Shown: one piece after another, positions 15,464-23,273 of the stretch
How the letters are laid out: each line of letters begins with the position of its first letter
Position numbering within the stretch: position 1 is the stretch's first letter
DNA from: JBKHJA01 sp046538375
Lineage (GTDB): Bacteria; Acidobacteriota; Aminicenantia; Aminicenantales; Aminicenantaceae
NCBI GenBank assembly: GCA_046538375.1
Contig: JBKHJA010000024.1
Coordinates: forward strand, 1-25,510
Direction: 5' to 3'
Length of the DNA: 25,510 nt
Position numbers and translations under genes: made by a program
Notes under the pieces: model-generated
Seen by the model: only the letters and a program-made list of their open reading frames with translations
What the model was told of the DNA's origin: nothing
The model's database searches: none

Positions 15464-15811
15464 TTATAGAATTTTGTTTTTATTGTCGAGCATGATGATC
15501 TTGGGCATGAAATATTCTTTATTTTCCTCCTCCATCAAAACATAAGAGGCGATAATCAACTCATCTCCCACTTCTGCTCTATGAGCAGCGGCACCATTGA
15601 CTCCCACTACTCCTGAATTGTCCTGGCCTTTGATCAAATAGGTTACAAATCTTTCCCCGTTGGCAAGGTTGTACACATGAACCTGCTCGTAGGGAATCAT
15701 GTCCGCTTCTTTCATCAGGTGTCCATCTAAAGTCAAACTTCCTTCATAATGGAGATTTGTTTCGGTTACCTTCGCTTTATGAATCTTGGCTTTCAGCATT
15801 ATTCTTTTCAT
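15464..15811 (-). CDS. panD: Aspartate 1-decarboxylase
   Basis: PanD converts L-aspartate to beta-alanine, one of the two substrates of PanC. It is made as a proenzyme that cleaves itself between Gly24 and Ser25 to create the pyruvoyl cofactor; here Y22-E-G24-S25 is in the expected place. Also visible are the N-terminal KAKIHKAKVTETNLHYEGSL and the conserved VHVYNLANGERFVTY and GVNGAAAHRAEVGDELII segments. At 115 residues it is normal length. The ATG at 15811 follows GAAGGAG, which lies inside the last codons of panC, and starts three bases after the panC stop. It is the last gene of the panBCD operon and is convergent with the thioredoxin-like gene. Confidence 0.97.
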   Translation of the reverse strand: MKRIMLKAKIHKAKVTETNLHYEGSLTLDGHLMKEADMIPYEQVHVYNLANGERFVTYLIKGQDNSGVVGVNGAAAHRAEVGDELIIASYVLMEEENKEYFMPKIIMLDNKNKIL

Positions 15812-15814
15812 GAT

Positions 15815-16666
15815 TTACTCCTTCAGATGAACCATGGCGTTATCGATAAGCCTGACTTTGTCCACATACACGGCCAAGGCGATCAAGGCATCCTTTTCTA
15901 GGTGAGCTAAAGGATTAAGCTCCTCCGCATCCACGATTTCCACATAATCTATCCTGGCTAAAGGTTCGGCTTTTATGATCTCTTTCATTTTTTCGATGAT
16001 CTTCCCTGAATCTCTCTCTCCTTTTTTTATCATCTGCTGGGCTTCACCCAAGCTTCTGTACAGACAGAGGGCTGCCTTTCTCTGTTCAGGATTCAAATAG
16101 GTGTTTCTTGAACTGATGGCCAGCCCATCTTCTTCTCTTACTGTAGGAAGAACCTCTATGTTCACCTCTAGATCTAGATCTCGCACCATTTTTTTCAAGA
16201 CAATGGCCTGCTGGGCATCTTTTTGCCCGAAGAAAGCCACATCGGGCTGAACAATATGAAAAAGCTTTAAAACCACTGTACAGACTCCTCTAAAATGACC
16301 AGGCCGGGATCGGCCGCACAGTTTATCCTGCAGTTCTTGGACCTCCACATAAGTCTTGTATCCCGGGGGATACATCTCCTCAGCCTCAGGTGCAAACACC
16401 ATCTCCACTCCTTCTCTTTTCAAGATCTCTGCATCCCTGTTTAAATCCCGGGGATATTCCTTGAAATCTTCCTGCGGCCCAAACTGGGCAGGATTGACGA
16501 ATACGCTGACCACCGTGGCCTGGGTGCGGACAACAGATGCTCGAACCAGGCTCAGATGCCCTAGGTGCAGATATCCCATGGTGGGGACAAACCCAATCCT
16601 CTTGCCCTGGGATTTTAATTCCTTGGACACCCGCCTCATCTCATCTTTTTTCTTCACAATCTCCAT
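15815..16666 (-). CDS. panC: Pantothenate synthetase
   Basis: PanC joins pantoate to beta-alanine with ATP to make pantothenate. The 283-residue protein shows the nucleotidyltransferase HIGH-type motif in PTMGYLHLGHLSL, NPAQFGPQEDF, GRSRPGHFRGV, FGQKDAQQ and ISSRNTYL, the usual order in the family. The ATG at 16666 is chosen because AGGGAG stands just upstream and it starts at the first conserved residues. An in-frame ATG at 16693 would add nine residues. panD follows at three bases; panB precedes with a gap of 118 bases that contains only a short GTTGG/CCAAC hairpin and no gene. Confidence 0.97.
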   Translation of the reverse strand: MEIVKKKDEMRRVSKELKSQGKRIGFVPTMGYLHLGHLSLVRASVVRTQATVVSVFVNPAQFGPQEDFKEYPRDLNRDAEILKREGVEMVFAPEAEEMYPPGYKTYVEVQELQDKLCGRSRPGHFRGVCTVVLKLFHIVQPDVAFFGQKDAQQAIVLKKMVRDLDLEVNIEVLPTVREEDGLAISSRNTYLNPEQRKAALCLYRSLGEAQQMIKKGERDSGKIIEKMKEIIKAEPLARIDYVEIVDAEELNPLAHLEKDALIALAVYVDKVRLIDNAMVHLKE

Positions 16667-16784
16667 GGTCTCCCTTTCTAAGGAAAACACCATATCTGTC
16701 TTCAGGTGTTGGCAGCCAACAGGAGCGCATCCCTCTCCTCAGTTATAAGAGAGATGATCACGCCTTCTCTAGGTTAACACCCCA

Positions 16785-17663
16785 TCAGTTCTTTTTGGCT
16801 TTGTGGGCTTTTGACGGGAAAAGCTGTTTGATTTTCTCTGGCTTAAGATGATAGGAATGAGCGGAACCAGGATACTTTTCCTTCCTGACATCATCGATGT
16901 AGTCCTGTACAGCCTCTTTGATGAGTTTGTTCATATCAAGGTACTTCTTCACAAATTTGGGAGCATAACCGGCTGAGAGCCCTGCCAGATCATGGAAAAC
17001 CAGGATCTGCCCATCACAGCAAGGACCTGCCCCGATGCCTATGGTGGGGATAGAGAGCTTTTCGGTTATGATCCGGGACACTTCCGAAGGCACACACTCC
17101 AAAACCACACAGAATACTCCTGCCTTCTCCAGATTCAAGGCATCGTTCACCATGTTCTTTGCTTCCTCAACCTCCTTTCCTTGCACCTTGTACCGGCCCA
17201 GACGATAGATAGATTGAGGAGTCAGCCCTATGTGGCCCATAACCGGAATTTCTGCTTCCACCATGGTCTCGATGAGCTTTAATCTTTTCCCTGAGGCTCC
17301 TTCGATTTTCACAGCCCTGGCCCCGGCTTCTTTCAAAAAACGGGAAGCATTGAAAACAGATTCTTCGATCGTCAAATGGAAGGAAAAATAAGGCATATCC
17401 CCCACCACCAGGGCTCTCCTGCAAGCCCTGACCACCGGCTTGGTGTGGTGAATCATCTCCTCCATGGTGACCGGAATGGTGTTCTCATAGCCTAACACCA
17501 CCATTCCCAGGGAATCACCAACCAGTACGATGTCCACTCCGGCTTCGTCTAATATTCTGGCCACCGGGAAATCGTAAGCGGTGAGGGCTGCGATTTTTTC
17601 TTTCTTCTTTTTTTTGCTCTGGATCGAGGGGATAGTTATAATTTCTGTATTATCATCAGACAT
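16785..17663 (-). CDS. panB: 3-methyl-2-oxobutanoate hydroxymethyltransferase
   Basis: PanB adds a hydroxymethyl group from 5,10-methylene-tetrahydrofolate to alpha-ketoisovalerate, giving ketopantoate, the first step to pantothenate. The 292-residue protein has the ALTAYDFPVARILDEAGVD start, the Mg-site segment VGDSLGMVVLGY, VTMEEMIHHTKPV, VGDMPYFSF, and the later VKIEGA, MGHIGLTPQ and IGIGAGPCCDGQILVFHD motifs. The N-terminus has a lysine-rich stretch (QSKKKKKEK). AAAGGATGG lies just before the ATG at 17663. It is followed by panC and panD. panE, for the ketopantoate reduction step, is not in the window. Confidence 0.97.
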   Translation of the reverse strand: MSDDNTEIITIPSIQSKKKKKEKIAALTAYDFPVARILDEAGVDIVLVGDSLGMVVLGYENTIPVTMEEMIHHTKPVVRACRRALVVGDMPYFSFHLTIEESVFNASRFLKEAGARAVKIEGASGKRLKLIETMVEAEIPVMGHIGLTPQSIYRLGRYKVQGKEVEEAKNMVNDALNLEKAGVFCVVLECVPSEVSRIITEKLSIPTIGIGAGPCCDGQILVFHDLAGLSAGYAPKFVKKYLDMNKLIKEAVQDYIDDVRKEKYPGSAHSYHLKPEKIKQLFPSKAHKAKKN

Positions 17664-17741
17664 GATCCATCCTTTCTCCCCATCTCGCCTTCAATATCGA
17701 GATTGAGGTAAAGTCATCGTTCTGTCAACGGTTGTTCTGGT

Positions 17742-18413
17742 TTATTTATTTTTTCCCTCTTTGTTTGACCTGCTGAGAGGCACATAATAAAGAGGGCTCT
17801 TTTTCATGCTCTTGATTTTTTCCACCACATCCATTATATCCTCTTCCCGGCTTAAATCCAAATCATCAGCTTTGATCACCAACAAAGGAGTAGCTTCGTA
17901 GTTGAAGAAAAAGTAATCAAAGGCTTCCAGGATATCCTGAAGATATTTCTCCGAAATATTTTTCTCCATAGGGCTTCCCTGTCTGGCAACCTTTTCCAAC
18001 AAGCTGGGAAGAGAAATTTGAAGATAAATGGTAAAATCCGGCTTGGCCACTCTCTCCGACAATACTGCGTAAATCCTTTCATACACGATAAGCTCATCAT
18101 CGGTGAGGGTTTGATAGGCATATATCTTGTCTTTTTCCATAAGATAATCACAAATCACCCGTTCTTCGAACAAATCCCTCTGCAGCAGCCTCTGCTGCTG
18201 GTGATATCTGTTGACCAGAAACACAAGTTGAGCCAGGAAAGCCGCCCCTTCCTTCTCATCGTAGAAATCTTTAAGATAGGGATTCTCCACCCGGTCAAAC
18301 ACCACTCTTCCCCCGATCTTTTGGGCTAAGAGACGGGCTAATTTTGTTTTCCCTGATTTCAGAATGCCCTCGACGGCAATGTGTTTGAAGATGATCTTAT
18401 CCTCTTCCACCAT
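17742..18413 (-). CDS. Deoxynucleoside kinase family protein
   Basis: This 223-residue P-loop kinase resembles the deoxyadenosine/deoxyguanosine kinase family, which phosphorylates salvaged deoxynucleosides. Visible are the Walker A motif GILKSGKT at 16-23, a substrate-site segment ENPYLKDFYD, FLVNRYHQQQ, the ERVICDYLMEKDKIYA motif that corresponds to the family's D-R-S/E-R-x region, the DFTIYLQISLPSLLEKVARQG lid region, and a Tyr-rich C-terminal helix. The ATG at 18413 follows AGGA at suitable distance. The gene lies 78 bases upstream of panB on the same strand. The order kinase-panB-panC-panD recurs, from memory, in some anaerobes, often with folK in front; folK is absent here. Which deoxynucleoside is used cannot be read. 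Confidence 0.8.
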   Translation of the reverse strand: MVEEDKIIFKHIAVEGILKSGKTKLARLLAQKIGGRVVFDRVENPYLKDFYDEKEGAAFLAQLVFLVNRYHQQQRLLQRDLFEERVICDYLMEKDKIYAYQTLTDDELIVYERIYAVLSERVAKPDFTIYLQISLPSLLEKVARQGSPMEKNISEKYLQDILEAFDYFFFNYEATPLLVIKADDLDLSREEDIMDVVEKIKSMKKSPLYYVPLSRSNKEGKNK

Positions 18414-18549
18414 CTCTCGTTCCTAAAAAAGATCAGGTCAAAAAATATCTCATCAAAGAAGAGAAGTCAATTCATACGGAAATTCAATCGCCAAGCTCTT
18501 CCTCAACACGGACAATAATACAGGAGATGGCTTAGAAGAAAGCGCGGCC

Positions 18550-18783
18550 TTACTTCTTGCTTTCTGTCTCTTTTCTTTTTTCTTCAATATAACGGTTCAA
18601 CTCATCCACCAGATGTTGAGGATTCTTGATTTTTTCTTCTTCCAGAAATTCTTCCAATGTGCCCCAAACGGGTTCTCCACATCTTATGCACCGCAGTCCT
18701 TTTTTGGTGAGAAAACCCACCGCCTGGGGGTAGCGAGCTACCAACTCTTCAATTTCTGTGTCCAAGGTGATTTTAGCTTCCAC
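18550..18783 (-). CDS. DUF1858 domain protein
   Basis: This 77-residue protein has the DUF1858 pattern: ITLDTEIEELVARYPQAVGFLTKKGLRCIRCGEPVWGTLEEF, with the CxxC pair at residues 32-35. DUF1858 domains are often found next to hybrid-cluster or redox proteins, and the CxxC may bind metal or be redox active; the function is unknown. The start is GTG at 18783; an in-frame stop lies two codons upstream, so nothing earlier is possible. No strong ribosome-binding site is visible. It begins 41 bases after the pruA stop on the same strand, so it is probably co-transcribed with it. The acidic and lysine-rich C-terminal helix (EEKRKETESKK) may be unstructured. Confidence 0.8.
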   Translation of the reverse strand: MEAKITLDTEIEELVARYPQAVGFLTKKGLRCIRCGEPVWGTLEEFLEEEKIKNPQHLVDELNRYIEEKRKETESKK

Positions 18784-18824
18784 CGATCACTCGTTTTTAT
18801 GCTCTGGGATGATCTTTATTCCCG

Positions 18825-20456
18825 TCATTTTTCCTTCATGAAGGGATAACGGTAATGGCGGGGAGGATTCAGATTTTCCTTGACCGCCCGAGCGCTGGTC
18901 CAGCGAAACAGATTCATGAAAGAGCCGGCTTTATCGTTGGTTCCTGAGGCCCGAGCACCACCAAAGGGCTGTTGGCCGACCACAGCGCCGGTGGGTTTGT
19001 CATTGATATAGAAATTTCCTGCGCTGTGACGAAGGGCGGTGTGGGCTTGGGTGATGGCCTGACGGTCGTTGGCAAAAATCGAACCAGTCAAGCCGTAAGG
19101 CGAGGTCTGATCGCACAGACGCAAAGTTTCTGTGTAATCTTTTTCAGGATAAACATAAACGGTCAGCACTGGCCCGAAGATTTCCTCCTGCATCAACTTG
19201 TGTTTGGGATCAGTCACCACCACCACAGTGGGTTCGATGAAATATCCTTTGGAATCATCATGATGGCCGCCGCAAAGGATTTCTGCATCAGTGGATTTCT
19301 TGGCATATTCGATATATTCGACAATGCTGTCAAATGCCATCTTATCGATCACCGCACCCATAAAATGAGTGAAGTCAGTTACATCGCCCATGGTGATAGT
19401 CTTGATCTCATCCAGCATTCTCTGTTTAACGGAAGGCCAGAGGCTGTCAGGAATATAGGTCCGGCTGGCGGCTGAGCATTTTTGTCCTTGGTACTCAAAA
19501 GCTCCTCTGATCAATGCTGTCACCACAGCTTCCATATCGGCTGAAACATGGACAAAAACAAAATCTTTTCCTCCTGTTTCTCCCACTATCCGGGGGTAAC
19601 TCCTGTAATCCTTGATATGAGCACCGATGGTCTTCCACATGGAATGAAAGACCACAGTGCTTCCGGTGAAATGGACACCGGCCAGATCAGGCTTTTCCAG
19701 GACAGGATCTCCCACATACCGACCAGGTCCAGGAATGAAATTGATCACCCCTGGGGGCAGTCCCGCCTCCTTCCACAACCTGGTCAGGTAATAGGCAGAA
19801 AATACAGCCGATGACGCGGGTTTCCACAGAATGGTATTCCCCATCATGGCCGGAGAGGTGGGCAGATTGGCGGCGATGGATGTGAAATTGAACGGGGTAA
19901 CCGCGAACACAAACCCTTCCAAGGCCCGGTATTCCATGTGATTCCAGATGGATGGCGCAGAATCTGGCTGCTGGGTGTAGATCAAGTTCATGTAATAGGG
20001 ATTAAACCTGTAAAAATCTATCACCTCACAGGCTGAATCTATCTCTGCCTGGTGGGCAGTTTTAGACTGCCCCAGCATTGTGGCTGCGTTCAAAATATAA
20101 CGATATTTGGTGGCCAAAAGCTCTGCAGCCCTCAGAAATACGGCAGCCCGGGATACCCAGTCCGTCTCCGACCACTCATTCCAAGCCTTTTTTGCTTCCT
20201 CCACTGCCTTTTCTATTTCCTCCGGACCTGCTTTGTGATAGCGGCCCAGCAGGTGATTGTGATCATGGGGACAGCGGCAGTCAGCTAAATTTCCGGTCAG
20301 GACCTCTTTGCCTCCGATGAGGAGAGGAATTTCTATTTCCTCGCTCAGCATCTTGTGGAGCTGTTTCTTCAGGGCCTCTCTCTCTGGAGTTCCGGATGCA
20401 TAGCTGTAAATAGGCTCATTAGAAGGCCGAGGGACATTTATGATGGCGTTTGACAT
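18825..20456 (-). CDS. pruA: 1-pyrroline-5-carboxylate (glutamate gamma-semialdehyde) dehydrogenase
   Basis: The enzyme oxidises glutamate semialdehyde, formed from proline via pyrroline-5-carboxylate, to glutamate with NAD+. The 543-residue protein is a stand-alone P5C dehydrogenase. It shows the aldehyde dehydrogenase NAD-binding segment GNTILWKPASSAVFSAYYLT, GVHFTGSTVVFHSMW, the catalytic glutamate region GETGGKDFVF, the catalytic Cys in FEYQGQKCSAASRTY, EEIFGPVLTVYVYPE, and the C-terminal GAVVGQQPFGGARASGTNDKAG. The ATG at 20456 follows AAAGGAG. No proline dehydrogenase gene is adjacent, unlike in many genomes. The DUF1858 gene follows. A short hairpin lies in the leader region upstream (20493-20533). 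Confidence 0.95.
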   Translation of the reverse strand: MSNAIINVPRPSNEPIYSYASGTPEREALKKQLHKMLSEEIEIPLLIGGKEVLTGNLADCRCPHDHNHLLGRYHKAGPEEIEKAVEEAKKAWNEWSETDWVSRAAVFLRAAELLATKYRYILNAATMLGQSKTAHQAEIDSACEVIDFYRFNPYYMNLIYTQQPDSAPSIWNHMEYRALEGFVFAVTPFNFTSIAANLPTSPAMMGNTILWKPASSAVFSAYYLTRLWKEAGLPPGVINFIPGPGRYVGDPVLEKPDLAGVHFTGSTVVFHSMWKTIGAHIKDYRSYPRIVGETGGKDFVFVHVSADMEAVVTALIRGAFEYQGQKCSAASRTYIPDSLWPSVKQRMLDEIKTITMGDVTDFTHFMGAVIDKMAFDSIVEYIEYAKKSTDAEILCGGHHDDSKGYFIEPTVVVVTDPKHKLMQEEIFGPVLTVYVYPEKDYTETLRLCDQTSPYGLTGSIFANDRQAITQAHTALRHSAGNFYINDKPTGAVVGQQPFGGARASGTNDKAGSFMNLFRWTSARAVKENLNPPRHYRYPFMKEK

Positions 20457-20492
20457 GATTGACTCCTTTTCATGTTAATTATGTTCGGGATG

Positions 20493-20533
20493 GTGCAAGC
20501 ATCCTTATTCCCGTGATGGGAATGGGTTCGCAC
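20493..20533. repeat. Hairpin upstream of pruA, partial copy A of the dispersed repeat
   Basis: ATTCCC (20507-20512) and GGGAAT (20518-20523) pair around a five-base loop, and outer GTGC and GCAC close the structure. The segment 20497-20526 is partly similar to the repeats at 20627 and 23159 (shared CATC and CCGTGAT core). It lies about 40-75 bases upstream of the pruA start and could be part of its leader or an operator; function is unknown. Confidence 0.45.
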
Positions 20534-20626
20534 TTTATATAAACCATAGAGTCCATGATTTCAGAACTAAACATCCTCCACTATATTATTTTCAGGCCCG
20601 CAGTGCAATGATTACTTTGGCGTCGT

Positions 20627-20735
20627 AAGCATCTCTTTTTCCGTGATAGGGGGTGAGGAAGGGGGCTTCCTCACCCCCCATCCCTCACCCCTTACTATCA
20701 GTATTCATAATCATCACGGTTTTGGGGATGCTTTC
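20627..20735. repeat. Dispersed repeat, copy B, with 13-bp hairpin
   Basis: This gene-free segment lies between the HD-domain gene and pruA. Its left part (20627 to about 20668) aligns with 23159 to about 23203. Its right end, CACGGTTTTGG at 20715 onward, matches the same sequence at 23206. The middle is longer here. A perfect 13-bp inverted repeat (20649-20661 with 20666-20678, GGGGGTGAGGAAG and its complement, loop of four G) could fold as RNA and might weaken transcription from the upstream gene, but there is no T-run. Confidence 0.6.
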
Positions 20736-20747
20736 TTTGTGTCTTCT

Positions 20748-21293
20748 CTAGAGTCCCAGCTCTTTATCGATTCCCTGCATGGCTTCCAGGCAGATGGAAA
20801 CAAACTCATCCAGATCAAGACCAATGTTTTTGATCTGCTCGATGTCTTCCCGTTTGGCTCCTCGGGCAAAGCTTTTTTCCTTGTGCCTTCTCTTGACAAA
20901 TCCCACATCCACTTCCTTGAGTTTCCTGCTGGGATGCATCAAAGTGGCAGCCACGATCAATCCTGTTAAGGGATCAATAGAATATATAGACCAGTCCATC
21001 TCACTCTTGCAGGGAACCCGCCCTGCATGAGCCTGGATAGCATAGATGATATCATCATCCAAATCCATATCCTTTAAAATCTTGACCGTCTCTCTGGCAT
21101 GAAGCTCAGGGCTCTTCTCTGTTATCTCGTAATCAAGGTCATGCAGGATGCCAGCCAGTCCCCATTTGTCCACATCCTTGTTAAGCCGCGAAGCGAGTGC
21201 TCTCATGCATGCTTCTACGGCTAAGGAATGCTTCACCAGATTTTTGTTTTTAAGATACTTTTTGACAAGTTCTAATGCTTCTTGCCTTTCCAT
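20748..21293 (-). CDS. HD-domain (HDIG-type) putative hydrolase
   Basis: This 181-residue protein has the HD metal-binding pattern: VKHSLAVEACMRALA with the first His, ILHDLDYEITEKSPELHARE with the HD pair and a later His, and IQAHAG. The family comprises metal-dependent phosphohydrolases or nucleotidases. The short HDIG-type members with this organisation are common but mostly uncharacterised, so the substrate is unknown. The C-terminal third (VDVGFVKRRHKEKSFARGAKREDIEQI) is conserved in close relatives from memory and may form a helical cap. The ATG at 21293 follows AAAGGAG. The gene starts 36 bases after the stop of the PQQ-propeller lipoprotein gene, so they are probably co-transcribed. 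Confidence 0.85.
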   Translation of the reverse strand: MERQEALELVKKYLKNKNLVKHSLAVEACMRALASRLNKDVDKWGLAGILHDLDYEITEKSPELHARETVKILKDMDLDDDIIYAIQAHAGRVPCKSEMDWSIYSIDPLTGLIVAATLMHPSRKLKEVDVGFVKRRHKEKSFARGAKREDIEQIKNIGLDLDEFVSICLEAMQGIDKELGL

Positions 21294-21329
21294 TCTGTGG
21301 TCTCCTTTCAGATTTTTTGACTCTTCCTC

Positions 21330-23093
21330 CTAAAGACCCGTAAAGATTTTAATCCAATATATCATGAACATCACCAAATTGGTGGCATGTTCATCCATTT
21401 CTTTCATGACCACAAAAGAAATCACCGCCTCGGCCTCCTCCTTTTCGGAAACAGCTCTGGCTTTGACCACATAAACACCTGCTGCTTCTGGAGTCCAGGA
21501 CCACGAATTCTTCTCTGATTTCTGCTGAACCGTCTTTTTCTCCCATCGGGTATAAAACAGCAGAAGTGATGTGTTGAATTCCACTTCTGTTAACCGGCTG
21601 AGGGAAAATTCGAATTCTGGCATGACCAAACCTGCAGCCCTGGCGTGAAAATCAATTTCTTCCTCGACCAGCTGGGGTGATTTTCTGGATGGAATGATTG
21701 AAGCCTGAGGCTTCTCTTTCTCCACCACGAAAGGAATCACTGCTTCCCTGCTCTGTTTGGCGTCTACAGCTTCCACCTCCACCACATAGACTCCCGGCTG
21801 CTCCGGAAACCACAGCCATGAGTCCCGGGCTGACTTCTCCTGGACTGTTTTCTTCTCCCATCGGGTAAAAAACAGCAGAAGTGATGTATTGAATTCCACT
21901 TCCGTTAGCCGGCTTAGGAAAAATTTATATTCTGGCTTATAGAAGCCCTCTGTGGAAGCACTGAACACCACCTCCTGGCCTGTGTACTGAGGAGGCTGAA
22001 GAGACGAGGATAAAGTCAAGCTGATCACCTTTTTCAAGTAAATAAGGCTTCCTTCCTGTTTTCTAAAATCATACACGTTCACCAACAAATAAGGCTCAAA
22101 CCAAAGGGGATTGGATTGAACCACCTGGCCTGCATCAAACATTCCCACTCTTTCGCCGGTTCGAATATCATAACAAAACAAAAGGGAAGAGAGAGCAGAA
22201 ACTATCACCCTCTCCTCAATCACCGCCAGTCGGTAAAAGCTGCGGGCGGGAACCGCTTCCCACCATAGCACAGTGCCGTTGTGCTTGTTCAAACAGTACA
22301 AGATACCGTTCAAGCAGAGAAAAAGGATTCTTTTTCCGTCTGTAACCGGAATGTTTTGTGTTATGCAGCCGATTTTCGCCGCCCATTCCTTCCGCCTGCT
22401 CTCCACATCCAGACAGTAGAAATATTGATCCTCAGAGACAAAATAAACACAATTCCCATCCACCAAAGGAGAAGATCTGATCTTACCGCCTGTCTCAAAT
22501 CTCTCCACCGCTGTTCCCTGTTCATCCAAAAAATAGAGAAGATGATCATCACAGCCAAAGATTATCATGCCCTGAGCCATGACCGGTGTGGAATGAATGG
22601 CTCCTTCAGCCTGGAACTTCCACACAGTATTTCCTCCCTCCACGCTGAGGGCCCATAAGTTCCCTTTCTCGGTTCCCAAATAAACTCTTCCCTGGTGTTC
22701 CATCACTCCGCTGGTGATTATCTCTTCTATGTTTTTTTTCCAGCTGAGTTTTCCCTGTTTATCCAGACAGTAGAGAGTGGAATTCTTATCACCAACATAG
22801 ATACGGTTCTCCCCCAGATAAGGAGGGCTGGCCAGTTCATCCGGGGCCTGGAAGGACCAGGCGATGTTCCTTTCTCTGCCGTCTATGCCGTAAACAAACC
22901 CTTTTTCAGTGGCAAGATAAAGATGGTCTTCTTCTCTCTGGATAAGGTCCACGATTTCACCCTGGTAGAGGATCCGGCCGTCCCTGGCCAACGGAAAAAC
23001 GATCCCTTTGGGATAGGTGTTGGCTGTGGATCCGATACAGGAACAGAAGCTTAAAACAAAAAATAAGGGTGGAAGAAAGATGAACTTTCGCAT
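21330..23093 (-). CDS. PQQ-like beta-propeller lipoprotein with two C-terminal repeated domains
   Basis: This exported protein has 587 residues. The N-terminus is a signal (MRKFIFLPPLFFVLSF) with cysteines at 17 and 19, either of which could be lipidated; the lipobox is imperfect. Residues 40-345 contain repeated strands of the PQQ/BamB type (LYLATEKGFVYGID, IYVGDKNSTLYCLD, VYLGTEKGNLWAL, IIFGCDDHLLYFLD, VYFVSEDQYFYCLD, ILFLCLNGILYCLN), a beta-propeller that usually binds proteins rather than PQQ in this group. Residues from about 365 hold two tandem copies of a 105-residue domain. Both contain SRLTEVEFNTSLLLF and TRWEKKTVQ and end in a VYVV strand, suggesting an Ig-like or Y_Y_Y-type fold. 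No ribosome-binding site precedes the ATG; a promoter lies just upstream. Its function is unknown; BamB-like or surface-sensing roles are possible. Confidence 0.82.
   Translation of the reverse strand: MRKFIFLPPLFFVLSFCSCIGSTANTYPKGIVFPLARDGRILYQGEIVDLIQREEDHLYLATEKGFVYGIDGRERNIAWSFQAPDELASPPYLGENRIYVGDKNSTLYCLDKQGKLSWKKNIEEIITSGVMEHQGRVYLGTEKGNLWALSVEGGNTVWKFQAEGAIHSTPVMAQGMIIFGCDDHLLYFLDEQGTAVERFETGGKIRSSPLVDGNCVYFVSEDQYFYCLDVESRRKEWAAKIGCITQNIPVTDGKRILFLCLNGILYCLNKHNGTVLWWEAVPARSFYRLAVIEERVIVSALSSLLFCYDIRTGERVGMFDAGQVVQSNPLWFEPYLLVNVYDFRKQEGSLIYLKKVISLTLSSSLQPPQYTGQEVVFSASTEGFYKPEYKFFLSRLTEVEFNTSLLLFFTRWEKKTVQEKSARDSWLWFPEQPGVYVVEVEAVDAKQSREAVIPFVVEKEKPQASIIPSRKSPQLVEEEIDFHARAAGLVMPEFEFSLSRLTEVEFNTSLLLFYTRWEKKTVQQKSEKNSWSWTPEAAGVYVVKARAVSEKEEAEAVISFVVMKEMDEHATNLVMFMIYWIKIFTGL
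21390..22010 (-). repeat. Tandem 315-bp in-frame duplication in the propeller lipoprotein gene
   Basis: The segment starting TCCCATCGGG at 21541 recurs at 21856, exactly 315 bases (105 codons) away. Over about 65 bases only a few differences are present, many at third codon positions. The flanks are much more diverged, so the core is under constraint or was recently homogenised. Confidence 0.85.
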
Positions 23094-23110
23094 CTTTTTA
23101 AAGACAGGCT

Positions 23111-23140
23111 ATGATAGCATTTTTGTGGTATCAGCCTCAA
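23111..23140 (-). promoter_or_regulatory. Promoter of the propeller lipoprotein gene
   Basis: On the minus strand TTGAGG (23140-23135) and TATCAT (23116-23111) are 18 bp apart, with TGC just before the -10 (extended -10). The ATG is at 23093, so the leader would be about 10-12 bases long and lacks a Shine-Dalgarno sequence. Confidence 0.5.
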
Positions 23141-23146
23141 TCTTTA

Positions 23147-23239
23147 CATAAGAAAAGGAAACATCTCTGTTTCCATGATAGAGGGTGCGGGAGGGGGGTC
23201 TTCAGCACGGTTTTGGATAGGCTTCCATAAGAAAAGGAA
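23147..23239. repeat. Dispersed repeat copy C between 14-bp direct repeats
   Basis: The sequence CATAAGAAAAGGAA occurs at 23147-23160 and again at 23226-23239. The 65 bases between them belong to the same repeat family as 20627-20735: the left half matches for more than 40 bases with few changes and the right end shares CACGGTTTTGG. Bounding by direct repeats looks like insertion of a small non-autonomous element with target duplication, or a slipped-repeat event. The right direct repeat also supplies the ribosome-binding site of the next ORF. Confidence 0.55.
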
Positions 23240-23249
23240 GTCTGATATC

Positions 23250-23273
23250 ATGCCAAAGAGAAAAAAAGAATGA
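23250..23273 (+). CDS. Possible seven-residue leader peptide
   Basis: ATG at 23250 follows AAGGAAG by about nine bases and encodes MPKRKKE, ending in TGA at 23271-23273. The stop overlaps the ATG of the next small ORF as ATGA. Such an arrangement would couple translation of the two. It is very short and supported only by the ribosome-binding site and the overlap. Confidence 0.25.
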   Translation: MPKRKKE

